The notes under the pieces were generated by a model, which saw nothing but the letters and a program-made list of their open reading frames with translations, was not told where the DNA came from and searched no databases. Positions 7,492 to 15,044 of a stretch of DNA of 23,725 nt are shown here, one piece after another (within the stretch, counting starts at the first letter, position 1; every line of letters starts with the position of its first letter). A program made the position numbers and the translations under genes. The stretch spans positions 1-23,725 of the forward strand of contig JAFSHJ010000133.1 of assembly GCA_017440425.1 (NCBI GenBank), written 5' to 3'. The DNA comes from Oscillospiraceae bacterium (GTDB taxonomy: Bacteria > Bacillota > Clostridia > Oscillospirales > Ruminococcaceae).

Positions 7492-7689
7492 ATCGCTTTA
7501 GTGCTTTAAAGCTTATCAGCTTTAAAGCTTTTGCTTGATGAAAAAAGAAAGGGGACTTCCGAAATGCAGTGCACAAAGCGTGTAAAAGCAGATAAGATGA
7601 GCGGTTTCGGTGCAGGCGGAATATACCTATATTGACGCTGCAAGAGATAATAACGTTATGCTTTTAACACGAAAATCGGAGGTCATATT
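7492..7689 (+). promoter_or_regulatory. Long structured leader of the symporter mRNA, candidate cis-regulatory RNA
   Basis: The 198 bases between the predicted start and the ATG contain three structures. First, two copies of GCTTTAAAGCTT (7503-7514, 7519-7530) can form an 11-base stem (7503-7513 with 7518-7528) directly followed by TTTT, resembling a weak attenuator. Second, GTGTAAAAGCA (7580-7590) pairs with TGCTTTTAACAC (7659-7670) apart from one bulged base. Third, inside it TGCAG-G-CG (7611-7618) pairs with CGCTGCA (7636-7642) and AATAT with ATATT (7620-7624, 7629-7633). The outer stem ends eight bases before GGAGG (7678-7682). No known riboswitch class was recognised. Confidence 0.45.
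7564..7635 (+). CDS. Possible 23-residue leader peptide
   Basis: ATG 7564 follows AAAGGGG by about 9 bases and opens a 23-codon frame ending in TGA at 7633-7635, 54 bases before the symporter ATG. The peptide starts MQCTKRVKADK and ends GGIYLY. It has no run of a single amino acid as in classical attenuators. The region also folds strongly, so this may be part of a structured leader and not a translated gene. Confidence 0.3.
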   Translation: MQCTKRVKADKMSGFGAGGIYLY

Positions 7690-9231
7690 ATGTTTGTAAA
7701 GTTACTTATAGTGCTTATCTTTTTTGGAGTAATGGTGTGGGTTGGAATTTACTCCCGCCGTCACGCAACAGACGTTAACGGATTTGTTCTCGGCGGACGT
7801 TCGGTAGGTCCCTGGCTCACAGCTTTTGCATACGGCACATCCTATTTCTCTGCAGTTGTTTTTGTTGGTTACGCAGGTCAGTTCGGTTGGAAATACGGCG
7901 TTGCATCCACCTGGATCGGCATAGGAAATGCCATCATCGGAAGCTTGCTGGCATGGGTCATCCTCGGCAGACGCACAAGGATCATGACCAAGCACCTCTC
8001 CTCCGCAACAATGCCGGATTTCTTTGGCAAACGTTTTGACAGCAGCGCAATAAAGATCGTTGCATCTGCAATAATCTTCATCTTCCTCATTCCCTACACC
8101 GCATCCGTTTACAACGGTCTTTCCAGACTGTTTGAGATGTCCTTCAACATTCCCTACTCTGTATGCGTTATGATAATGGCAGCCCTCACAGCGGTCTATG
8201 TTATCCTCGGCGGATATATGGCAACAGCCATCAACGATTTTATTCAGGGCATAATCATGCTGATCGGTATCGTTGTTGTTATCGGCGCAGTTCTCAACGG
8301 ACAGGGCGGCTTCATGGAAGCACTTGAAAAGCTCTCCCGGATCCCCAGCGATTCTGCAGTAACAGCAGGTCAGCAGGGCGCATACACATCCTTCTTCGGC
8401 GCTGATCCCTTGGGTCTTCTCGGTGTTGTTATCCTCACCTCCCTCGGAACATGGGGTCTCCCGCAGATGGTTCAGAAGTTCTACTCCATCAAGAGCGAAA
8501 AAGCGGTTAAAACCGGTACAATAATCTCCACACTATTTGCGATCGTTATCGCCGGCGGTTCCTACTTCCTCGGCGGTTTCGGCAGACTCTTTGACAGCGA
8601 TGCCATCAAGAACGCAAACGGCGGCATCATCTACGATGCGATCGTTCCCACAATGCTTTCCAAGCTGCCCGATATCCTCATCGGTGTTGTTGTGGTTCTG
8701 GTTCTCTCCGCATCCATGTCCACACTTTCCTCGCTGGTACTCACCTCCAGCTCCACCATCACCCTCGACCTTATCCGCGATAACTTCAAGAAAGATCTGA
8801 GCGAAAAGAAACAGCTGCTCATTATGCGTATATTCGTTCTTGTGTTCATCGTTGTTTCCGTTGTCATCGCATTGGATCCCCCCGCATTCATCGCACAGCT
8901 CATGGGTATCTCCTGGGGCGCACTTGCAGGTGCATTCCTTGCTCCGTTCCTCTACGGTCTCTATTGGAAGAGAACCACTAAAGCTGCTGTTTGGGTCAGC
9001 TTCCTTGTTGGTGTAGGCTTCACAGTTGCCAATATGTTCGGCGGCTGGATGTCCCCCATCAATGCAGGTGCAGCAACAATGATTGCAGGTCTTATCCTTG
9101 TTCCCATCGTAAGCCTTATCACACCGAAGGCAAACAAAGAAAAGGTGGAAGAGATATTCAGCTGTTACGACGAAGTGGTATCCGTACCCAAGAAAGTATC
9201 CCTGCATCACGCTGAAGACGCAGCAGAATAA
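7690..9231 (+). CDS. Sodium:solute symporter family (SSF) transporter
   Basis: Membrane transporter of 513 residues with about 13 hydrophobic helices, the normal size and topology of the SSF family, which couples Na+ inflow to uptake of sugars, sialic acid, proline, pantothenate and others. Supporting motifs are VNGFVLGGRSVGPW after helix 1, FAYGTSYFSAVVFVGYAG in helix 2, GGYMATAINDFIQG in the core, and a charged C-terminal tail. Perfect GGAGG (7678-7682) lies 7 bases before ATG 7690. The gene stands alone between its own promoter and a terminator. Its position before a rhamnosidase-like gene suggests a sugar or oligosaccharide fragment as substrate, but this is inference only. Confidence 0.9.
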   Translation: MFVKLLIVLIFFGVMVWVGIYSRRHATDVNGFVLGGRSVGPWLTAFAYGTSYFSAVVFVGYAGQFGWKYGVASTWIGIGNAIIGSLLAWVILGRRTRIMTKHLSSATMPDFFGKRFDSSAIKIVASAIIFIFLIPYTASVYNGLSRLFEMSFNIPYSVCVMIMAALTAVYVILGGYMATAINDFIQGIIMLIGIVVVIGAVLNGQGGFMEALEKLSRIPSDSAVTAGQQGAYTSFFGADPLGLLGVVILTSLGTWGLPQMVQKFYSIKSEKAVKTGTIISTLFAIVIAGGSYFLGGFGRLFDSDAIKNANGGIIYDAIVPTMLSKLPDILIGVVVVLVLSASMSTLSSLVLTSSSTITLDLIRDNFKKDLSEKKQLLIMRIFVLVFIVVSVVIALDPPAFIAQLMGISWGALAGAFLAPFLYGLYWKRTTKAAVWVSFLVGVGFTVANMFGGWMSPINAGAATMIAGLILVPIVSLITPKANKEKVEEIFSCYDEVVSVPKKVSLHHAEDAAE

Positions 9232-9244
9232 TAAAAAATTGTTT

Positions 9245-9277
9245 AACGGGAAGGATTTTGTATCCTTCCCGTTTTTT
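9245..9277 (+). terminator. Intrinsic terminator after the symporter
   Basis: A 12-base perfect stem AACGGGAAGGAT (9245-9256) / ATCCTTCCCGTT (9262-9273) with a 5-base loop runs into TTTTTT, 14 bases after the stop codon. Confidence 0.93.
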
Positions 9278-9351
9278 ATTGCAGAAAAAGGCGGCATTTT
9301 GCAAAAAAAGCTTTGAAGTTCCTGCTGAAAGCGGTGAAGGATGATTTTGAG

Positions 9352-9380
9352 TTGATAAGTTTTTTGGGGTGTGATATAAT
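9352..9380 (+). promoter_or_regulatory. Sigma-A promoter with extended -10 for the GH78-like gene
   Basis: TTGATA (9352-9357), a 17-base spacer and a perfect TATAAT (9375-9380) preceded by TGA, an extended -10. The predicted start is near 9387, giving a short leader of about 48 bases. Confidence 0.8.
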
Positions 9381-9434
9381 TGTGTTGTAAAAGCCGTTTG
9401 GAACAAGCAATATTTATATTTAGGAGTGTTTGAA

Positions 9435-11138
9435 GTGGGACTTGCTCATTTTAATTACAGCAAAGAAGAAAACAAACTTGTCAAAAAATATATTATCCCG
9501 CAGCGCATCGTGGCTGTGGAGGGTGTAGATAATGCAGAGGTGCTGCTTCAGGATTCTCCCCACCAAGCTGCATTCGGAAAGGGTGGCTACTGCACCATCC
9601 ACAAGGGCGGCTGCATTCTGCTGGATTTTGGCAGCGAGCTTCAGGGTGGTGCCGATATAACCGTCAGAGGGGTTACAAAGCCGGAGGAGGAGTACCCGAA
9701 GGACCATCCGCCCTACGGAAAGATGAGACTTGTGTTCGGTGAAAGTGTCAGCGAGGCGCTTTCTGCCATAGATGACGGCAACAATGCTGTGAACGACCAC
9801 GCAATCCGCGATATGGTGGTGGATACCTGCAGCTGGTCCACAATGCGTTACGGAAACACCGGTTTCCGCTTTTTGAAGATCGAGGCCGTGGATTGCACCA
9901 TCACCATGAGTGGTGTTAAGGGTGTTTTGGAATACAGAGATATTGAATATAAGGGTACCTTCGAATGTAACGATGAGGTGCTCAACAAGGTTTTTGCCAC
10001 GGCGGCATACACCGTACACCTCAATATGCAGGACTATGTCTGGGACGGCATCAAGCGCGATAGATTGGTTTGGATAGGCGACCTGCACCCCGAGGTTTCC
10101 ACGATCTGTTCGGTGTTCGGCCATGACGAAAGCGTTGAAAGAAGCCTTGACCTTGCAAGAGATGTCTTTGAGATAAAGGAAGAGGACGTTGAGACATACG
10201 AAAACCATATGTGGATGTCCTTCCCAAGCTACACCTGCTGGTGGGTCATAATCCACAGAGATTGGTATATGCAAAACGGCAACATGGAATATCTGCAGCA
10301 GCAGAAGGAGTATTTCTACAAGGTCTGCAGAAGCCTTCTTTACCGCATTGAGGAGAACGGCAAACTGCATTTCAGCGAAAAATATTTCATCGATTGGAGC
10401 TCGAGAGATACACCTTATATGGAGGCGGGCTTCAGAGGCTGCCTTATAATGGGATTGCAGGCGGCAGCGGATATCTGCGGCTTCTTCGGTGATGAGGAGA
10501 CAAAGGAAAAATGCCTTGCCGCCGTTAAAAACGTGAGAAAAGTTGTGCCGGAATATGCAGGTAATAAGCAGTCCTGCGGAATCGTCTCGCTGGCAGAACT
10601 GGACGATGCCAAAAAAGTAAACGACATCATCTGCAATGATCTGCTCAAAGGCTTGTCCACGTTCTATGGCTATTATGTTCTCCACGCACTTGCAAAAGCC
10701 GACAACGTTCAGGCTGCGCTGGATGTTATGCGCGGATATTGGGGCAGAATGCTGGAGCTTGGCGCCACCACATTCTGGGAAGATTTCGATATAGATTGGG
10801 CAGAAGGGGCAGGCAGAATTGACGAGATAGTCCCCGAAGGACAGAACGATGTCCACAAGGATCACGGAAGATTCTGCTATGTAAAGCTGCGCCACAGCCT
10901 TTGCCACGGTTGGGCAAGCGGTCCCGCAGCCTTCATGTCCAAGCAGATACTCGGTGTGCAGGTGCTGGAGCCGGGCTGCAAAAAGGTGAAGATAACACCG
11001 CACCTTGGCGATCTCAACTGGGTAAAGGGTACCTATCCCACACCTTACGGTGTCATCTCCATTGAGCACCGCGCAGAAAACGGCACAATTAAAACCACCG
11101 TCACCGCACCGGCTGAGGTGGAGATAGTTAAAGAATAA
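9435..11138 (+). CDS. GH78-like alpha-L-rhamnosidase, short cytoplasmic form
   Basis: Predicted intracellular glycosidase related to bacterial alpha-L-rhamnosidases (six-hairpin catalytic domain). The diagnostic motif is at 203-217: WDGIKRDR followed by WIGDLHPE, with Asp204, Asp209, Asp216 and Glu220 as candidate active-site acids. The N-terminal part ends with GFRFLKIEA, as in the beta-sandwich domain that precedes the GH78 barrel. A C-terminal beta domain starts near LEPGCKKVKITPHLG. At 567 residues it lacks the extra N-terminal sandwich domains of ~900-residue enzymes. There is no signal peptide. The frame opens at GTG 9426, but that codon overlaps the ribosome site GGAG (9423-9426), so GTG 9435 is preferred. 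It is a single-gene unit. Rhamnose specificity is inferred from family only. Confidence 0.82.
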   Translation: MGLAHFNYSKEENKLVKKYIIPQRIVAVEGVDNAEVLLQDSPHQAAFGKGGYCTIHKGGCILLDFGSELQGGADITVRGVTKPEEEYPKDHPPYGKMRLVFGESVSEALSAIDDGNNAVNDHAIRDMVVDTCSWSTMRYGNTGFRFLKIEAVDCTITMSGVKGVLEYRDIEYKGTFECNDEVLNKVFATAAYTVHLNMQDYVWDGIKRDRLVWIGDLHPEVSTICSVFGHDESVERSLDLARDVFEIKEEDVETYENHMWMSFPSYTCWWVIIHRDWYMQNGNMEYLQQQKEYFYKVCRSLLYRIEENGKLHFSEKYFIDWSSRDTPYMEAGFRGCLIMGLQAAADICGFFGDEETKEKCLAAVKNVRKVVPEYAGNKQSCGIVSLAELDDAKKVNDIICNDLLKGLSTFYGYYVLHALAKADNVQAALDVMRGYWGRMLELGATTFWEDFDIDWAEGAGRIDEIVPEGQNDVHKDHGRFCYVKLRHSLCHGWASGPAAFMSKQILGVQVLEPGCKKVKITPHLGDLNWVKGTYPTPYGVISIEHRAENGTIKTTVTAPAEVEIVKE

Positions 11139-11145
11139 AAATTTG

Positions 11146-11178
11146 ACCGGAGAGAATTCCAAAAGTCTCTCCGGTTTT
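11146..11178 (+). terminator. Intrinsic terminator after the GH78-like gene
   Basis: A 10-base perfect stem ACCGGAGAGA (11146-11155) / TCTCTCCGGT (11166-11175) is followed by TTTTATCTTT, 8 bases after the stop. Confidence 0.9.
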
Positions 11179-11203
11179 ATCTTTGCCGAAAATGAGAGCA
11201 CAA

Positions 11204-11238
11204 TAAAAAGGCTGCTGCGGAAATCCGCAACAGCCTTT
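11204..11238 (-). terminator. Intrinsic terminator of the four-helix membrane protein gene
   Basis: On the - strand AAAGGCTG-T-TGCGG (11238-11225) pairs with CCGCA-G-CAGCCTTT (11220-11207), 13 pairs with one mismatch and a 4-base loop, running into TTTTTATTG. It lies just past the stop at 11261. Confidence 0.88.
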
Positions 11239-11260
11239 GGTTTGTTTATGTTTTAGTTAC

Positions 11261-11719
11261 TTAGGCAACTCTTTCGCACTGGATAATGCCGATCACAGCA
11301 GATGCAAGAGAAATAACTGCGACAACAATGCAGATCACGAGAGAGATAACAGCGTAAGAGGAGCTTGCGAAAACTTCGTTGCTGAAGTAACCGAGAATGC
11401 CGAGAACGCCGAAAGCACAGGGGATAAGGGATACGAAGGGGTTAGCACCGTTCTTAGCGCAGAGAATGCCGCCAACAACACCGGCGATCATCTGAAGGAG
11501 GGGGAAGGTAACGAATGCGTTAAGATCAAGCTCTTCATAGCCGAAAAACTCTTCAATAGCTTTTACAAAATCTTTGTGCTCAAGGGGAAGCCATGCAAGA
11601 GTCTGAACGGAAAGGGTCTCGCCTCCGTAAGTAAGAGAGGGAAGGAAAGTGAGAACCAAAACAACTGCCATAAGGGGGATGGCAACATAGTTTACGATAC
11701 GGGAAATTGTACAGTTCAT
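11261..11719 (-). CDS. Small four-helix membrane protein of unknown function
   Basis: No family recognised. The 152-residue protein has four clear hydrophobic segments at about 9-28, 68-88, 93-112 and 120-146, with an acidic loop (roughly 31-66) between helices 1 and 2 containing EEFFGYEELDL. There are no catalytic or metal-binding signatures. GGAGG lies 7 bases before the ATG, and the gene has its own terminator. Its promoter region holds a palindrome, and a two-component system is encoded just upstream on the same strand, so it may be a target or accessory of that system. This link is inference from position only. Confidence 0.8.
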   Translation of the reverse strand: MNCTISRIVNYVAIPLMAVVLVLTFLPSLTYGGETLSVQTLAWLPLEHKDFVKAIEEFFGYEELDLNAFVTFPLLQMIAGVVGGILCAKNGANPFVSLIPCAFGVLGILGYFSNEVFASSSYAVISLVICIVVAVISLASAVIGIIQCERVA

Positions 11720-11754
11720 AATATACCTCCGAATGGATTATTTGATGATAAAAT

Positions 11755-11776
11755 AATATAGCAGTTTTATAAACTG
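11755..11776 (-). promoter_or_regulatory. Extended -10 promoter with a palindromic operator candidate
   Basis: On the - strand TGCTATATT gives an extended -10 (TATATT at 11760-11755). Directly upstream, in the place of the promoter spacer, is the perfect inverted repeat CAGTTT-ATA-AAACTG (11776-11762). The -35 region is poor, as expected of an activator-dependent or extended -10 promoter. Confidence 0.4.
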
Positions 11777-11839
11777 AAAAGAAACAATAAAAAGAATATT
11801 GTAAACAAATTGTTAATAAAAACGGTTTGCGTAGGAGTT

Positions 11840-12901
11840 TTACGATTTGGGAAGAGAAACGGTGAAGGCGGTGGTGTTGTTTTCGGATCTCACCGAGATA
11901 CTGCCCTTGTGCAAAAGGGTTATGTGCTTAACAACGGCAAGACCGATGCCGTTTCCGTCGGTAGAGTGGGATTCATCTGCCTGATAAAACTTGTCGAAGA
12001 TATAGGGTTGTTTTTCAGGAGGGATCTCGCTGCCGTAGTTCAAAACGGAAATGTCATAAAAGCTGCCGTTTTCGGAGATGTGTATCTCTATGGTGCCTTC
12101 ATTGGCGGAAAACTTAATGGCGTTGTCGATGAGGTTCAGCCACACCTGCTTGAGCATATCCTTGTTGGCAGAGACGGTAACTTCATCAAAATCAAGGTCG
12201 AACTCCAGGTTTTTCTTTGCCCACTTGCTTTCCAAAGACAAAATGCAGGAGCGGATCTGCTCGGAGAGATTGAACTCGGAAACATCGGTGAGAATGGTTT
12301 GGTTTTCGCATTTTGAAAGGTTGAGCACGTTGGTTGCCATAGAGGCAAGGCGGAGAGATTCCTCTTCGATGATGGTGGCATATTCCAGACGCTGTGCCTC
12401 GGTGAGGTTGTCGCGTTTAAGAAGCTTGGCGAAGCCGGAGATGGAGACGATAGGAGTTTTGAACTCGTGAGAAAAGTTGTTGATAAAATCGCTTCGCAGA
12501 ATCTCGGTGTTTTCCAGCTCCTGCGCCATTTGGTTAAAGCTGTTGGTGAGCTCGTTGAAATCGGGGTGCAGGAGATATGCCTTTTTAAATTTGAGGCGGG
12601 TCTTGAAATCACCGGAGGCAAGCCGGTTCATGTGGTCGATCAGCGTGGCGATCGGCTTAAGGGGATAGCGGTTTGCAATGGCAGAGACGACGATGCCAAG
12701 CAAAAAGCTGAACAAAAGCATGAGGATCACCAGCTGCGGCGGAGTCAGCTGTGAAAAACTGGCAGAATCTATTACGCCTGCCTTCATCAAAAAGAAGTTT
12801 GCGGCATTCACCAAAACCATGAAGAAGGCAATGGAGCAAAAGATGATCAGCGTCAGCAGCGGGATAAGGGAATAGCTGCGTTTGGATCTTTTGTTTTTCA
12901 T
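11840..12901 (-). CDS. Two-component sensor histidine kinase
   Basis: Membrane sensor kinase of 353 residues. TM1 is at about 11-38 and TM2 at about 56-76, leaving only ~18 residues outside, which suggests sensing within or close to the membrane. A HAMP linker follows (~77-130), then HisKA with phospho-acceptor His145 in FSHEFKTP. The ATPase domain has N-box NLIDNAIKFS (Asn260), F-box IFDKFYQ (301-307) and G2 box GNGIGLA (316-322). The G1 box reads LNYGSEIP, with Asn where Asp is usual, a variant also seen in functional kinases. The gene overlaps its response regulator by ATGA, so the pair is translationally coupled. The signal is unknown; the architecture and short external loop fit cell-envelope sensors. 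Confidence 0.93.
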   Translation of the reverse strand: MKNKRSKRSYSLIPLLTLIIFCSIAFFMVLVNAANFFLMKAGVIDSASFSQLTPPQLVILMLLFSFLLGIVVSAIANRYPLKPIATLIDHMNRLASGDFKTRLKFKKAYLLHPDFNELTNSFNQMAQELENTEILRSDFINNFSHEFKTPIVSISGFAKLLKRDNLTEAQRLEYATIIEEESLRLASMATNVLNLSKCENQTILTDVSEFNLSEQIRSCILSLESKWAKKNLEFDLDFDEVTVSANKDMLKQVWLNLIDNAIKFSANEGTIEIHISENGSFYDISVLNYGSEIPPEKQPYIFDKFYQADESHSTDGNGIGLAVVKHITLLHKGSISVRSENNTTAFTVSLPKS

Positions 12902-13572
12902 GATTTCTTCACCGCCTTGTAGCCAAGTCCGCGCACGGATTCGATCTCGATCTCGCTCCAGCCCTCAAAGCGCTTGCGCAGCCTGCCGATGTGTACCGTC
13001 ACGGTTTCCCAGCCGGTGTTGCTTTCGGAGCCCCAGATCTCGTCCATAAGCTGAATCCTTGTGAAGATCTGTCCGGGATAGGAGAGCAGCTTGTAGAGCA
13101 GCAGAAACTCTTTTTGGGGCAAAACCTGCGTTTCACCGTTTTTGCTGACGGTAAAAGAGTTGTAATCCAGCACAACGTCGCCGATTTTAATTTTTTGGTC
13201 GTTGACTATCTGTGCCCTGCGCAGCAGCGCCTTTATGCGCAGCAGCATCTCCTCCTCGTCAATGGGCTTGGTGATGTAGTCATCGGTGCCGACGAGAAAG
13301 CCCTTGCGTTTGTCTTCGGGCAGATGTTTTGCCGAAACCATCAGAATAGGCAGATTGTTGTCTGTCTCACGGACGGTTTTGGTGAACTCGTAACCGTCCA
13401 TTTTCGGCATCATAACATCGAGAATAACAAGGTCGATGTGTTCGCGGTCGATGACAGCAAGAGCGTCCTCACCGTTTTCGGCGGTGAAGACGGTATAATT
13501 TTCAGCTTTGAGAATGGCTTCCATAAGAATTCTGGTGTGGCGGTCGTCGTCGACTACAAGAATATGGAACAC
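12898..13572 (-). CDS. OmpR/PhoB-family response regulator
   Basis: Transcription regulator of 224 residues. The receiver domain (1-~115) has the acidic pocket VVDDD (Asp8-Asp10), phospho-acceptor Asp52 in ILDVMMPKMDG, Ser80 in the switch position and Lys102 in TKPI. A winged-helix DNA-binding domain spans about 127-222, ending in ESVRGLGYKA. The start is GTG 13570-13572 with GAGGTG about 9 bases upstream. It is the first gene of the two-gene unit with the kinase. Confidence 0.94.
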   Translation of the reverse strand: MFHILVVDDDRHTRILMEAILKAENYTVFTAENGEDALAVIDREHIDLVILDVMMPKMDGYEFTKTVRETDNNLPILMVSAKHLPEDKRKGFLVGTDDYITKPIDEEEMLLRIKALLRRAQIVNDQKIKIGDVVLDYNSFTVSKNGETQVLPQKEFLLLYKLLSYPGQIFTRIQLMDEIWGSESNTGWETVTVHIGRLRKRFEGWSEIEIESVRGLGYKAVKKS

Positions 13573-13609
13573 AGCCGTTTCACCTCAATTTCGGGATAAG
13601 TTAACTTTA

Positions 13610-13638
13610 ATTATAACATAAAATATTGACGGCCGCAA
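13610..13638 (-). promoter_or_regulatory. Promoter of the two-component operon
   Basis: On the - strand TTGCGG (13638-13633), a 17-base spacer and perfect TATAAT (13615-13610) lie about 38 bases before the GTG start. Confidence 0.6.
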
Positions 13639-13721
13639 CTTTTACAGCTGTCTGCAGAAAAATAATGTGGTGACCCTATGCAGCCGGCATATTGTTTTGG
13701 GAAATAAAAAAATATATGATA

Positions 13722-13727
13722 TATAAT
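13722..13727 (+). promoter_or_regulatory. Probable -10 box of the CFI-box gene
   Basis: TATAAT stands 40 bases before the ATG in very AT-rich DNA. No good -35 is found at normal spacing (nearest TTGGGA at 19 bases), so the promoter is either weak or activated. Confidence 0.35.
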
Positions 13728-13767
13728 AGGAAAACTTTAAAATATACATAAAAGGAGCAAGATTTAA

Positions 13768-14730
13768 ATGAAAGCAATAATTTGTGAATTGTGCGGCAGC
13801 AATGAACTTATAAAAAAGGAGGATTATTTTGTTTGCAGTTTTTGCGGTACAAAATATACTCTTGAGCAGGCGAGAAAACTGATGATCGATGGTCCCGTTG
13901 ATGTTTCGGGAAGTACGATCAAGGTTGATAATTCTGCATTTGTAGAAAAATATTTGGCAAATGCGCGCAGAGCAAAAATGAAAGAAGACTGGGAAGAGAC
14001 CGAGAAATATTACAATATGGTCGAGCAAAATGCACCTCAGAATATTGAGGCTGTTTTCTATAGCAGCTATGCAAAGGCGCGCAAAACATTGCAGGAGAGA
14101 GACCTCGAAAAAAGAAAAGCGGCTTTTAATGTGTTTGCAAATTCAATATCTGTGGTGGATGATTATTTTAATAAAGCGGATGCCGTTGCCCAGGCTAATA
14201 TGGTAAAGCAAATGAGCAAGGACTTGCTGGATATGTATAATAAACAAATCATCACGCCTGCAATTACCGGAAATAACCAAAACGGAGATATATACGAGGC
14301 AGGAACTTACCCAATAACAAAACCTTTGCTCAAGAGAACCTGTGATAATTTTATTGAGTCTGTAGAGCATATCATTAGGGATAATGAGAACGTTGCTGGA
14401 ATTCTTACACAGTGTATTAATGAACAAAAAGAAGTTGGACAAAGACTTGTTGTTTCAGGCGGTGGCTGTTATGTGGCAACCGCAGTATATGGTTCCTATG
14501 ATTGTCCGCAGGTTTGGACTCTCCGCCGTTATCGTGACTATACCCTTGCAGAGAGTTGGTATGGCAGAGCATTTATTCATACATACTATGCAATCAGCCC
14601 GACTCTTGTAAAATGGTTTGGACACACCGAATGGTTTAAAAATATGTGGAAGGGCAGCCTTGACCGCATGGTTGCAAATTTGAATGCCGAAGGTGTGGAA
14701 GATACTCCCTACGAAGACAGAGCTTGGTGA
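13768..14730 (+). CDS. Zinc-ribbon protein with C-terminal CFI-box domain
   Basis: Protein of 320 residues with two recognisable ends. At the N-terminus a four-cysteine zinc ribbon (Cys6, Cys9, Cys23, Cys26 in CELCG and CSFCG) is followed by an alpha-helical, charged middle (about 60-225). At the C-terminus GGGCYVATAVYG (231-242), with a cysteine right after glycines, and LRRYRDYTL (252-260) match the CFI-box C-terminal module seen in many bacterial multi-domain proteins, followed by a Trp/Tyr-rich end. The function of this module is not established. GGAG lies 11 bases before ATG 13768. The gene is visibly richer in A+T than its neighbours and stands alone between a -10 box and a terminator, which may reflect transfer. 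Confidence 0.85.
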   Translation: MKAIICELCGSNELIKKEDYFVCSFCGTKYTLEQARKLMIDGPVDVSGSTIKVDNSAFVEKYLANARRAKMKEDWEETEKYYNMVEQNAPQNIEAVFYSSYAKARKTLQERDLEKRKAAFNVFANSISVVDDYFNKADAVAQANMVKQMSKDLLDMYNKQIITPAITGNNQNGDIYEAGTYPITKPLLKRTCDNFIESVEHIIRDNENVAGILTQCINEQKEVGQRLVVSGGGCYVATAVYGSYDCPQVWTLRRYRDYTLAESWYGRAFIHTYYAISPTLVKWFGHTEWFKNMWKGSLDRMVANLNAEGVEDTPYEDRAW

Positions 14731-14795
14731 CGAACAAATATTAAATGCGCAGCCAAAGAGCAGCGCAGCATCAAACTCCCCAACAAATAAGAAAC

Positions 14796-14826
14796 AACGC
14801 CCGAGGAAACTCGGGCGTTAATTTTT
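14796..14826 (+). terminator. Intrinsic terminator after the CFI-box gene
   Basis: A perfect 10-base stem AACGCCCGAG (14796-14805) / CTCGGGCGTT (14810-14819) with a GAAA tetraloop is followed by AATTTTTG. On the other strand it runs into GTTTCTTATTT and may also end the KDPG aldolase transcript. Confidence 0.9.
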
Positions 14827-14860
14827 GAATATCGCTTTTGTGCAGCTTATTGCCAGCCGT
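14825..14860. repeat. 36-base direct repeat, left copy (duplicated KDPG aldolase 3' end)
   Basis: Matches 15045-15080 at 35 of 36 bases (T for C at 14841). The right copy contains the last codons and stop of KDPG aldolase plus 22 downstream bases; the left copy is a detached duplicate ending at the hairpin repeat. Confidence 0.9.
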
Positions 14861-14865
14861 AGCCA

Positions 14866-14972
14866 AAAGCCTCCCCTGTGTAAGGGGAGGTGGCTCGCGC
14901 AGCGAGACGGAAGGGTTGTAAAACAACCCCTCACCCACTTCGTGGGAGCTCCCTTTACACAAGGGAGCCTTT
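14866..14972. repeat. 107-base intergenic inverted-repeat element (MITE/REP-like)
   Basis: The ends (14866-14890 and 14948-14972) are inverted repeats matching at 21 of 25 positions, and each is also a hairpin by itself (CCTCCCC/GGGGAGG; GCTCCCTT/AAGGGAGC). Between them are three hairpins with three-base loops: CTCGC-GCA-GCGAG, GGGTTGT-AAA-ACAACCC and CCCAC-TTC-GTGGG. Similar short repeats are common in gut Clostridia and yield spurious small ORFs. No transposase is encoded, so it would be non-autonomous. The remaining 14973-15044 shows nothing recognisable. Confidence 0.8.
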
Positions 14973-15044
14973 GGTAGTTCCACAAACGCATCTGCGATGG
15001 AGGAACACGCAAATGAAAGATGATTGTTCGGTAGAATATTATGA

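Noticed and set aside
9420..11201. 593-residue open frame on the - strand opposite the GH78-like gene
   Set aside because: The + strand frame carries rhamnosidase motifs, promoter, ribosome site and terminator; the - strand frame has none of these. The same reasoning rejects 888-1811 (-), 2164-3195 (+), 4059-4733 (+) and 16398-17420 (-).
14866..14972. CRISPR array suggested by repeated hairpins
   Set aside because: The hairpins differ from each other, there are no regular repeat-spacer units and no cas genes.
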